A stretch of DNA of 6,340 nt from Balneolaceae bacterium. Its GTDB lineage: Bacteria; Bacteroidota; Rhodothermia; Balneolales; Balneolaceae. Shown in pieces: positions 1-6,330 of this stretch. Below the pieces are notes generated by a model. It ran no database searches, was not told where the DNA came from, and saw nothing but the letters and a program-made list of their open reading frames with translations. The position numbers were made by a program, and so were the translations under genes. The stretch covers positions 1 through 6,340 of the forward strand of contig PWFZ01000422.1 in assembly GCA_003555185.1 (NCBI GenBank), read 5' to 3'. The stretch's first letter is position 1, and each line of letters starts with the position of its first letter.

Positions 1-582
1 ACAACCGATTATGAGCATGGCGCCGTTGTAGAATTGACGGCCAGCTCCGCAAACGGGTGGTACTTTTCCGGATGGGAAGGTGAGCTGAGCGGAGACCAAA
101 ACCCAAACCGGATTACCGTGAAGGACACCACAAACGTAACAGCGGTTTTTGAGCGAGAGTCCCACAGCCTGGAAGTAGAAACCGACGGGAACGGCAGCGT
201 CAGTATGGACCCGGACGACAACGAACACCTGCACGGGGAGAGCGTAGAATTGACCGCCGAGGCCGATGAGGGCTGGGAGTTTGTAGAATGGAAAGGCGAC
301 TTGCGAGGCTCCGACAATCCGGCAACGATTACCATGGGTGACGACAAAGAGGTGAAAGCGGTGTTTGAAGCCAACACTTATGCCTTGACAGTGAACTTTG
401 ATGGAAAGGGATCCGTAGGCCGCAATCCATACCAGGGAGAATACAAACATGGAACTTATGTACTGCTCACTGCTGAGCCCAACTCAGAATACGACCTATA
501 TGAATGGACCGGTGATATAGAATCGAATGAGTCTCAGGTAGAGATTGTGATGACGGGTGACAAGGAAATTACCGCTACGTTT
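1..582 (+). repeat. Three InlB-type B-repeats (first partial)
   Basis: Three divergent protein repeats of about 71-72 residues: 1-153 (left part missing), 154-369 and 370-582. Each contains H-G-x-x-V-x-L-T-A followed by a W-x-G-D/E motif and closes with a V-T-A-x-F type strand. This is the 'bacterial repeat'/InlB B-repeat family, a beta-rich spacer domain of surface proteins. The repeats are conserved at protein rather than DNA level. By hand count, 181-360 is 59% GC and 361-540 is 45% GC, so the second and third repeats differ in composition. Confidence 0.85.
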
Positions 583-1614
583 TTGAGGCTATTTTATATA
601 GCAGACAATGGAATAACGGTTAAGTGTCCACTGGCTGATGTGGGCGAAAGCGGAAATGTAAACGGAGTGGAGTACACCAAGCGAACCAGGGATATGATTA
701 CCACATCGAATGCCTCAACCTCATGCACAAGTGGAATTACGGATATGCATGGTATGTTCATAAATGCAGAGCAATTCAACCAGGATATTGGCAGCTGGGA
801 TGTGAGCAGTGTTACGGATATGCGTGGAATGTTCGCCTTAGCCACAAATTTCAATCAGGATATCGGAGATTGGGATGTGAGCAGTGTTACGGATATGAGT
901 GGTATGTTCGGCCTTGCTACAAACTTCAATCAGGATATCGGAGACTGGGATGTGAGTAGTGTTACGGATATGAGCATTTTTAATATTCAAATAGGCTATA
1001 CCTTTTACTTTATAAGGGGTATGTTTATCGATGCAGAATCGTTTAATCAGGATATCGGCGATTGGGACGTTGGCAATGTCACAAATATGTCGCAAATGTT
1101 TCGGAGTGCTGATTCCTTTAATCAAGATATCGGTAGTTGGGATGTAAGCAGTGTCACAAATATGAGTGGTATGTTTCAGGTGGCAGAATCCTTTAATCAG
1201 AACATCGGTAGTTGGGATGTAAGTGGCGTGACCAGCATGGTGAATATCTTTTCAGGAGCAAGTAGTTTTAATCAAGATATTGGCAAATGGGATGTGAGCA
1301 GTGTTGTGAGTATGAGTGGTATGTTCAATTCAGCCACAAACTTCAATCAGGATATCGGCGATTGGAATGTTAGTAAAGTAGAAAATATGTCTGGAATGTT
1401 CCGAACTGCAGAGTCATTTGACAGCAACATTGGTAACTGGGACGTCAGTAGTGTGATTTACATGTCAAATATGTTTTTAGACGCCTCCGGCTTTAACCGG
1501 GACCTGACCGGCTGGTGTGTGGAGCAAATTGGGTCCAAACCATTTAACTTTAATGGCGGTACTTCGGCCCTCGATGATGCCAACACCCCCGAATGGGGAG
1601 AACCATGCCAGTAA
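1..1614 (+). CDS. Secreted/surface BspA-like protein with InlB B-repeats and DUF285 repeats (5' end outside window)
   Basis: The reading frame is open from base 1 and ends at TAA 1612-1614, giving 537 visible codons. The true start lies upstream; a TTG at 34 falls inside a repeat and is not a plausible start. Visible domains by codon: 1-51 partial InlB-type B-repeat, 52-123 and 124-194 complete B-repeats (each with a W-x-G-D/E-x core and ending A-V/T-F), about 195-246 a junction domain beginning F-Y-I-A-D-N-G, 247-510 ten DUF285/BspA repeats built on F-N-Q-D-I-G-x-W-D-V, and 511-537 a C-terminal cap ending P-E-W-G-E-P-C-Q. No membrane segment or T9SS/sorting domain is visible at the C-terminus; any signal peptide or anchor must be upstream. 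Proteins of this architecture are cell-surface or secreted and are often suspected of adhesion, but no ligand can be inferred here. Only four cysteines are present (209, 242, 506, 536), flanking the repeat array. The family call is firm; the function is not known. Confidence 0.93.
   Translation, partial: TTDYEHGAVVELTASSANGWYFSGWEGELSGDQNPNRITVKDTTNVTAVFERESHSLEVETDGNGSVSMDPDDNEHLHGESVELTAEADEGWEFVEWKGDLRGSDNPATITMGDDKEVKAVFEANTYALTVNFDGKGSVGRNPYQGEYKHGTYVLLTAEPNSEYDLYEWTGDIESNESQVEIVMTGDKEITATFLRLFYIADNGITVKCPLADVGESGNVNGVEYTKRTRDMITTSNASTSCTSGITDMHGMFINAEQFNQDIGSWDVSSVTDMRGMFALATNFNQDIGDWDVSSVTDMSGMFGLATNFNQDIGDWDVSSVTDMSIFNIQIGYTFYFIRGMFIDAESFNQDIGDWDVGNVTNMSQMFRSADSFNQDIGSWDVSSVTNMSGMFQVAESFNQNIGSWDVSGVTSMVNIFSGASSFNQDIGKWDVSSVVSMSGMFNSATNFNQDIGDWNVSKVENMSGMFRTAESFDSNIGNWDVSSVIYMSNMFLDASGFNRDLTGWCVEQIGSKPFNFNGGTSALDDANTPEWGEPCQ
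739..1530 (+). repeat. Ten-unit 75-nt tandem array encoding 25-residue DUF285/BspA repeats
   Basis: Units start at 739, 814, 889, 964, 1081, 1156, 1231, 1306, 1381 and 1456. All are exactly 75 nt except the fourth, which is 117 nt because of a 42-nt insertion. The protein consensus is T-x-M-S-x-M-F-x-x-A-x-x-F-N-Q-D-I-G-x-W-D-V-S-S-V. Units 2 and 3 differ at 9 of 75 positions (88% identity by hand), so recent duplication or gene conversion is likely. The last two units are more diverged: unit 9 has F-D-S-N-I-G and unit 10 has F-N-R-D-L-T-G-W-C, a typical end-of-array unit for this family. The regular period makes the array prone to slippage and to assembly errors. Confidence 0.92.
976..1017 (+). 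other. 42-nt AT-rich in-frame insertion inside DUF285 repeat 4
   Basis: Between the M-S and G-M-F of repeat 4 lie 14 extra codons ([14 protein letters not shown]). Removing 976-1017 restores a perfect 25-residue unit. GC is 9/42 (21%) against about 45% around it. The insertion is flanked by a 2-nt AG microrepeat (AGC before, AGG at its end), so its exact edge can be shifted slightly; the ancestral codon pair could have been Ser-Gly or Arg-Gly, and both occur in neighbouring units. A short CCTT/AAGG inverted pair (1001-1004 with 1014-1017) lies at its 3' end. No similar segment occurs in the other nine units. Confidence 0.8.
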
Positions 1615-1642
1615 TCTGTTAATTATCTCACAAGTATAGAAA

Positions 1643-1666
1643 GGCGGTCTGAAGGCCGCCTTTTTT
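1643..1666 (+). terminator. Rho-independent terminator of the surface-protein gene
   Basis: A 7-bp GC-rich stem (GGCGGTC with GGCCGCC, one U-G wobble) around a TGAA loop is followed by six T residues, 28 nt after the TAA stop. Read on the other strand the stem keeps six of seven pairs but is followed only by TTTCTATACTT, so it may also work weakly for the convergent hydratase gene. Confidence 0.88.
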
Positions 1667-1671
1667 GTTTT

Positions 1672-1714
1672 AAAGCTTTTGCACAGATCCAAACCGTTGT
1701 GCAAAGGCTTTTTT
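1672..1714 (+). terminator. Second hairpin terminator in the convergent intergenic region
   Basis: The arms AAAGCTTTTGCAC (1672-1684) and GTGCAAAGGCTTT (1699-1711) form 13 pairs with one U-G wobble on the + strand, around a 14-nt loop, followed by a T-run through 1714. The wobble becomes an A-C mismatch on the - strand, and the T-run is on the + side, so the orientation is +. It probably acts as a back-up terminator 6 nt beyond the first one, shielding the convergent gene that ends at 1739. Confidence 0.7.
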
Positions 1715-1738
1715 ATTACAATATCTCAATTTTTTCAT

Positions 1739-2590
1739 TTAATCCCAGCTATAACCCCACTCCAGGTCCACTTTCATTGCCAGTTTATTATCCGGGCCGG
1801 TTATTCGAAGCACCGATTTTTTTGAGTCTATACCCTTTCCGCAGTGGATGGTAATCTCTTCGCCCAGATATACCGGACCCAACATCTTATACTCTACTTT
1901 TCGAATGGTTCGGGTCATATAATTTCGCTTATAAGCATTAAGTAAATAGATCAGTAGCAGCGGCCCATGAACCAATAATTCCGGGTATCCCACCTTATCT
2001 CGCGTATAATCCTGATCATAATGAATGCGGTGAGCGTTAAACGTGAGTGCTGAAAATTGAAACAGCGTAATTTCATCCGGAGTGACAGACTTTTTCCAAT
2101 CCCCATCTAAATCCAGTGTTTTTGTTCTGGTAGGATAAGCCCCTTTATCCGTAGCCTCTTGGTACACGTACTGCTGATCTTCCGTGATCAGCGTTGAACC
2201 GCCCGCGCTAATCGCATGACTTAATTTCACAAACGTGAGGTCTCCGCTTGTACCCTCCTTTTCCTCAATACCGATAATTGTTGATGTCTTATTTGCAGGG
2301 ACATTCACTTTCATCGGTTTTTTAAACTCAATTTTACCGCCCGCCCACAATCTATTTGGCAGATCCACAGGTGGCAAAAACTCACCTTGTTTTGGTGTGC
2401 CATTTTCATCCAGATCCGATCGCTTTTCGAGCGGAGTAAAATAACACCAATGGGCACAAGCCGGTAAAATGGAGTTGTCACTTATTGCCGAAGGATCGCG
2501 ATTCATCATAGCCTCGAACCTCTGTAGTGTTTCAACAGAAACGGTATCGGTTTGATGTCGTCGTTTTCCTATCCACTTTTTGTAATCCAT
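1739..2590 (-). CDS. HTD2-like / FAS1-like MaoC-family (hot-dog) acyl-CoA hydratase or dehydratase
   Basis: This 283-aa cytoplasmic protein has the double hot-dog layout of the HTD2 / mesaconyl-C4-CoA (itaconyl-CoA) hydratase group. The N-terminal FAS1-like half (about 1-150) includes A-H-W-C-Y-F-T-P at 46-53, R-L-W-A-G-G-K-I-E-F at 80-89 and Y-Q-E-A at 143-146. The C-terminal hot dog (about 170-283) carries F-S-A-L-T-F-N-A-H-R-I-H-Y-D at 179-192 and L-V-H-G-P at 206-210. Aligned from memory with R-specific hydratase 2, His190 sits at the catalytic His and Asn185 at the catalytic Asp; I recall this N-x-H-R-I-H form as normal for HTD2-like proteins. Such enzymes add water to, or remove it from, 2-enoyl/3-hydroxyacyl-CoA thioesters. 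The substrate cannot be read from sequence, and the CoA-transferase and C-C lyase expected for itaconate or methylfumaryl-CoA pathways are not nearby. The start is 6 bp after the UspA stop with no clear Shine-Dalgarno, suggesting translational coupling. The length is normal for the family. Confidence 0.88.
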   Translation of the reverse strand: MDYKKWIGKRRHQTDTVSVETLQRFEAMMNRDPSAISDNSILPACAHWCYFTPLEKRSDLDENGTPKQGEFLPPVDLPNRLWAGGKIEFKKPMKVNVPANKTSTIIGIEEKEGTSGDLTFVKLSHAISAGGSTLITEDQQYVYQEATDKGAYPTRTKTLDLDGDWKKSVTPDEITLFQFSALTFNAHRIHYDQDYTRDKVGYPELLVHGPLLLIYLLNAYKRNYMTRTIRKVEYKMLGPVYLGEEITIHCGKGIDSKKSVLRITGPDNKLAMKVDLEWGYSWD

Positions 2591-2596
2591 AATCGA

Positions 2597-3517
2597 TCAA
2601 GCCGAAATTTCTTCCCGTTCAGCAGAAATCAGAAGTACCGGGAACTTACTCAATCGGGTAACTTTACCACTCACGCCACCTAAATATTCGCTCGGCTCAA
2701 ACCCTTCGCCCTGACTCCCCATCATAATCATTGTAGCGCCAACCTCTTCAGCTTTCTCAACAATTTCCTTAAAAGGAGTACCATAGGTAATAATCAGATC
2801 AACATCTTCGCGAACCCGGTCCGAAAACTTGTTTCGGATTTTCTCGAGCTGTTCACGGTTTTTATCAGTCAGGCCATCACGGCTGACAGGATCTTTTAGG
2901 GCAATTGAATAATCACCCTGAACATGAACAATTGAAATTTTCCCCACGCTGCCATTACCCTCCATATCCCGCAAAATTTTGTAGGCCCGATAGGCATTAT
3001 CAGAAAAATCCGTTGCGTACAGCACATGATCGAGGGCGTCTTCACAAGGGTGTGTAAGAGTCAGTATTCGTTTGTTGGGATCTTCTTTACCTTTTTCTAT
3101 ACCAATATTTATCAGGTATACCGGGAATTTTGACAGTTGCATCAATTCAGTAGCGGTTCCGCCTGACTTTAGATCAATAACTTTACTTGATCCGCGATTA
3201 CTGATCACTACAAAGTCTGCGTTCAGATCTTCTGCAGCAGCTAATATTTCGGTGGGTGGATAGTAATGGATTCCGGTCCGGATATGAACATCCACCTCGA
3301 ACCCACTTTCTTCGAGCTGTTTTTTATAATGCTCAAGCTGCTCCTGCTCTTTACTTGTATCAATCGCTGAAACATCCTGTCCATGCGGAACGGGAATAAC
3401 ATTTACGAGGGTTATTTTTTCTGTACCCAGTTTGTGAAAGGATGAAACACAATTTACAATCAGTTCACTCGCATCAGATAAATCCAGCGCAACAACTGCG
3501 TGTTTGAAGATTTTCAT
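2597..3517 (-). CDS. Universal stress protein with two tandem UspA domains
   Basis: This 306-aa cytoplasmic protein is made of two UspA (adenine-nucleotide alpha-hydrolase-like) domains. Domain 1 (about 1-139) starts with F-K-H-A-V-V-A-L-D-L-S-D and ends L-S-K-F-P-V-Y-L-I. Domain 2 (about 163-299) starts with H-V-L-Y-A-T-D-F-S-D and ends L-S-K-F-P-V-L-L-I-S. The ATP-binding signature G-2X-G-9X-G is intact in domain 2 (G267, G270, G280/G281, in M-M-G-S-Q-G-E-G-F) but degraded in domain 1, where Lys112 occupies the second Gly position (N-R-G-S-S-K). This suggests only the second domain binds nucleotide. Such proteins are linked to stress and starvation survival; the partner is unknown. A G-run (ACGGGG) 6 nt before the ATG could be a weak Shine-Dalgarno. 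It lies 6 bp upstream of the hydratase gene and is certainly in the same operon. Confidence 0.95.
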   Translation of the reverse strand: MKIFKHAVVALDLSDASELIVNCVSSFHKLGTEKITLVNVIPVPHGQDVSAIDTSKEQEQLEHYKKQLEESGFEVDVHIRTGIHYYPPTEILAAAEDLNADFVVISNRGSSKVIDLKSGGTATELMQLSKFPVYLINIGIEKGKEDPNKRILTLTHPCEDALDHVLYATDFSDNAYRAYKILRDMEGNGSVGKISIVHVQGDYSIALKDPVSRDGLTDKNREQLEKIRNKFSDRVREDVDLIITYGTPFKEIVEKAEEVGATMIMMGSQGEGFEPSEYLGGVSGKVTRLSKFPVLLISAEREEISA

Positions 3518-3529
3518 AATAACCCCGTA

Positions 3530-3558
3530 ATTTTAGTTTTTGTCTATTAATTTATCAA
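3530..3558 (-). promoter_or_regulatory. Possible promoter for the UspA-hydratase pair
   Basis: On the - strand TTGATA (3553-3558) and TAAAAT (3530-3535) are 17 nt apart, each 5/6 to the sigma-70 consensus. The -10 ends only 12 nt before the ATG at 3517, so the transcript would have a leader of about five bases. The gap is AT-rich, and bacteria of this group often use a different promoter consensus, so chance is a real alternative. Confidence 0.25.
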
Positions 3559-3575
3559 CCCGCTATTCCACAGGC

Positions 3576-3929
3576 TTAATTCTCTTCGTTTTCTTCACTT
3601 TGCTGAGCAGATTGATCAACAATTTGCAACTGATTGCTGAGTGATGTCTGTAGTTCTTCAACATCATCTTCACCCAAAAGTTCACTTATATCTTTTACTC
3701 CAATTTTAACCGCAAGATTGTAAACCATTCGATTAAACAGCATTTGATGGGCTGCTGATGAGAGTTGCATGAGCTGCTGCTGGGGCACCTGTCCGCCGGA
3801 CAGTTTAATCTTGTTTAAAATAGGCTCAAGCAGCTTTTCAATATTTTTATTTAGCTGGCCTTCGAGCTCATTGGCTTCCTTATTTTCTTTACTTGTCACT
3901 TCTTTTCCTGATGGATCTACTAATTTCAT
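3576..3929 (-). CDS. Uncharacterised 117-aa protein with acidic Gln/Glu-rich tail
   Basis: I do not recognise this family. The 117-residue protein has no signal peptide or membrane segment and no cysteine. A charged N-terminal stretch (M-K-L-V-D-P-S-G-K-E) leads into a predicted amphipathic helix (about 17-43), a loop with S-G-G-Q-V-P (44-49), a more hydrophobic helix (about 50-78, including H-Q-M-L-F-N-R-M-V-Y), an acidic turn G-E-D-D-V-E-E (86-92), another helix (about 90-105) and a disordered Ser/Gln/Glu/Asn tail. This reads as a small helical cytoplasmic protein, possibly oligomeric. It is judged real because it has coding-like composition, fills an otherwise empty gap between two co-directional genes and has no competing frame. 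No Shine-Dalgarno is seen before its ATG, as with most genes here. Its stop is 58 bp before the UspA start and no terminator is visible between them, so co-transcription is possible. Confidence 0.75.
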   Translation of the reverse strand: MKLVDPSGKEVTSKENKEANELEGQLNKNIEKLLEPILNKIKLSGGQVPQQQLMQLSSAAHQMLFNRMVYNLAVKIGVKDISELLGEDDVEELQTSLSNQLQIVDQSAQQSEENEEN

Positions 3930-3964
3930 TGGTCAATTTTTGAATTAAATATTTGCCTTATAGT

Positions 3965-3992
3965 AAGATAACGGATATTGAGGCTTAATCAA
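3965..3992 (-). promoter_or_regulatory. Possible weak promoter upstream of the 117-aa gene
   Basis: On the - strand TTGATT (3987-3992) and TATCTT (3965-3970) are 16 nt apart, each 4/6 to the sigma-70 consensus, with a predicted leader of about 28 nt before the ATG at 3929. The match is weak. The 100-bp gap (3930-4029) otherwise holds no clear terminator hairpin after the acylase stop. Confidence 0.2.
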
Positions 3993-4029
3993 TCCCTTTA
4001 ACTTTAATCAGCCGGTTTTTAATAAATGT

Positions 4030-6330
4030 TTACTCCTCCATTCCCGGCCTGTATTTTCGTATCAACTGTTGCTCCACTTCCTCTCTGGTGAAAGCAACCG
4101 GGGTCATTTCGTTGTTGGAAAACAGGGTTAACTGGTCAGTATAATGAAGCGATTCCTCCTTATTACTCTGACCATACGCCAGGATTGTATACGCTCGCGG
4201 CACATCACCAAACTCAACAGCAGAAACCCAGCCATCGCCACCGCGCACTTCCCTTTGTTGCTCATTATCCCGATGATCGGTAAACCATATTACACGGTAA
4301 CATCCAAGTAAGCCTGTACATCCGCCAATAGCTACATCAGTGTCACCAATTACAGCCCTGTGAGCTGCACCCCATGCTAAATTCCAGTGACCATACCGGT
4401 CCGTCGATTCTTCAACAGCCCATTCAAAAGCCTCAAAAGCGCGATCGAAATCTGCAAGTCCGTAAGGCGTTTTTGTTGGCTCATCATACGACCATGGTTC
4501 TTTAAAGAGACGTTCCGGCGTGGCAGAATAACCCACAGACTCCGGAGAACTATCCACACGCCCGGAATCCGCAGTTGATGAATATCGATTCCACCATGTT
4601 TTAAATAAAACTCCGCCACGACTATCTCGTGCAACGGTATTATCCCACTCTTCAATAAGCTTCAAGGCTCGTTTTACTTCACCATCAGGATTGTTTCTTT
4701 CTACAGCTTTGATAAGATCCTCCTTAACACGATCCGCCATCAGCATTCGCATACTGTGCTTCAGCTCCACAATGTCTTCAAGGGAGAACTTTTGATCGTT
4801 ATGAATTAATTCATGTGAATGCTGACTTCTTAAACGAAACTGAGGTTTCGGATAATAAGAGGGGAAATCTTCCGGCTTGAGGATTTCATGTAAATTGGTA
4901 AAATGAAATGTATCATTTTCATTTCTCAGATAGCCGCCTTTGGGGTTTTCCAGTTGAGGCAACTTATCCCACTCTAAGATATCCTGCCACATCTGATCTG
5001 ATTCTGTAACATGAATAGCCGTTGTATCCCCGCCGGCCTCATGTGGCCGGTCCGGGATCGTTGCATTCCATACGTAGAAAATATTTCCATCAGCATCTGC
5101 ATACGTTAGGTTTGATGAACCCCTCGCACGCATTTTCATCGCATCTTTCCACTCATCCAGATTCTGCGCTTTCATCATTTTAAAAAACTGTTCTCCGGTA
5201 CGAAACTCACCATCACCTGAAGATTTTATAACAAAAATTTTACCTTCTGCCCTGTGAATCACCGGCCCATAAGGAGTTGACCAAAAATGCCGTTCTTCTG
5301 TACCGAGCGCATTACCATGCTTAAATTCCACTTTTTCGGTTTCGTAAGTAAGTGGAACTGAAACACCATCGAGAATAAAATGATCCGGTCGATTGGGGTC
5401 AGCTTCAAAGGAGTAAATTTCATCCAAATCGGGGTTATTGTTTGTGGTAGACCATCCAAGTCGCTCATTCCAGCCGCCGATAATTCCCAATGCCCGGCCA
5501 ATTCGAAAATCACCGTAGAAGTTAAGTTTACCCGGCACTTCCATTTTCGCCTCATAATACCCTGCATTCCACGATAAATGTGGATTCCGCATCAGAATGG
5601 CATTCTCTGATTTGGTTCGTTCAGGAGAGAACGCCCAAACGTTGGATCCAACATCAGGATGAGGCTCTTCTGTCTTTGCTGCAAGCCGGGCCCAAATCGT
5701 TTGATCTTCAAGCAGGGAAATCTCGTTTACCCTATCACCCACATTCTGAGCAAGCTCTCCATTATTTCTTTGCTGCTCATATGCGGTTAAAAACCGGCGA
5801 ATTGTATTACCGCTTGGAGATACAATATCCCTTGCATGCACATCATACCTGGTATAATGCGGTTTAACCCAATCATCAAATTCATCAGGATGAAGTTCGA
5901 TATACCGATTTACTCCCTTTGCAAATCCTTTAAGCATATCGCGGGTTTCCGGCTCAAGATTGGGCCATGTTTCGACTGCCCGTTGATGATCTCTTTGATT
6001 GGATGCATCGTTATCTATAGCGCTCGCCCTTTCAGCACCGGTTAACTCATTATACTTTGCCCATTCACCTCTCGCTTTTAAAAGGAGTTCGGCCACCCGA
6101 TCTCCATGATCTTCCATTTGCAGATAACCCATGGCATATCCTGCAGCCTCTATCGTTTCAGCATCGATATGGGGAACACCAAACTCCGTTCTGCGAACAA
6201 TGACTTGCTCAGCCAGATCACCGTTAGAATACGACTCAGCAATTTGTTCGGCTTGATCGCCTGCCTTTTCAGAAGTCTTGCATGAAAACAGAAATAGAGA
6301 TGATAGAAGTAGTAACGATAGGTTTCTCAT
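4030..6330 (-). CDS. Penicillin/acyl-homoserine-lactone acylase family lipoprotein (Ntn-hydrolase, peptidase family S45)
   Basis: This 766-aa protein is full length for the family (about 750-850 aa). Residues 1-17 are a lipoprotein signal peptide (M-R-N then a Leu-rich core) with lipobox L-F-S-C, so Cys17 would be lipidated. The mature protein probably faces the periplasm; no strongly acidic surface-export motif follows the Cys. The alpha-chain region is about 18-228 and the beta chain starts at Ser229 in G-S-N-V-W-A, the autoprocessing nucleophile (codon 5644-5646). His251 in R-N-P-H-L is beta-23, the His seen at this place in PvdQ-type acylases. The oxyanion loop region is G-W-S-T-T-N-N-N (292-299). 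Asn470 in G-Y-L-R-N-E-N-D (beta-242) fits the catalytic Asn, and Arg499 or Arg501 the downstream Arg. Family members cleave amide-linked acyl groups (beta-lactam side chains, AHL, aculeacin, pyoverdine precursor); the substrate here is not predictable. The ATG at 6330 is favoured because the signal peptide begins directly there. Only 10 bp lie upstream, so the promoter is not visible. Confidence 0.93.
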   Translation of the reverse strand: MRNLSLLLLSSLFLFSCKTSEKAGDQAEQIAESYSNGDLAEQVIVRRTEFGVPHIDAETIEAAGYAMGYLQMEDHGDRVAELLLKARGEWAKYNELTGAERASAIDNDASNQRDHQRAVETWPNLEPETRDMLKGFAKGVNRYIELHPDEFDDWVKPHYTRYDVHARDIVSPSGNTIRRFLTAYEQQRNNGELAQNVGDRVNEISLLEDQTIWARLAAKTEEPHPDVGSNVWAFSPERTKSENAILMRNPHLSWNAGYYEAKMEVPGKLNFYGDFRIGRALGIIGGWNERLGWSTTNNNPDLDEIYSFEADPNRPDHFILDGVSVPLTYETEKVEFKHGNALGTEERHFWSTPYGPVIHRAEGKIFVIKSSGDGEFRTGEQFFKMMKAQNLDEWKDAMKMRARGSSNLTYADADGNIFYVWNATIPDRPHEAGGDTTAIHVTESDQMWQDILEWDKLPQLENPKGGYLRNENDTFHFTNLHEILKPEDFPSYYPKPQFRLRSQHSHELIHNDQKFSLEDIVELKHSMRMLMADRVKEDLIKAVERNNPDGEVKRALKLIEEWDNTVARDSRGGVLFKTWWNRYSSTADSGRVDSSPESVGYSATPERLFKEPWSYDEPTKTPYGLADFDRAFEAFEWAVEESTDRYGHWNLAWGAAHRAVIGDTDVAIGGCTGLLGCYRVIWFTDHRDNEQQREVRGGDGWVSAVEFGDVPRAYTILAYGQSNKEESLHYTDQLTLFSNNEMTPVAFTREEVEQQLIRKYRPGMEE

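Noticed and set aside
970..1020. The 42-nt segment as a ribosome-bypass element or mini-intron
   Set aside because: It is in frame and has no stop, so it can simply be translated; the would-be take-off and landing codons (AGC/AGG) do not match, and no intron signals are visible.
594..1125. Long antisense open frames (594-854 and 838-1125) and an alternative + frame (723-959) across the repeat region
   Set aside because: They are produced by the 75-nt periodicity of the DUF285 array, have repeat-shadow composition, and overlap a clearly coding frame.
739..1530. CRISPR-like or other regularly spaced repeat structure
   Set aside because: The repeats are contiguous 75-nt coding units in one reading frame without spacers; they encode a known protein repeat family.
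2235..3263. Short + strand frames opposite the hydratase and UspA genes (2235-2444, 3072-3263)
   Set aside because: They lie opposite well-supported coding sequence and have no ribosome binding site or domain features.
3930..4029. Terminator between the acylase and the 117-aa gene
   Set aside because: Only a 4-bp GGCT/AGCC pairing is found, with no following T-run on the - strand; too weak to call.
4377..5867. Other open frames inside the acylase gene (4377-4655 -, 4387-4578 +, 5259-5567 -, 5380-5577 +, 5580-5867 +)
   Set aside because: They are shadows of the full-length acylase frame, lack recognisable protein features and overlap its catalytic domains.
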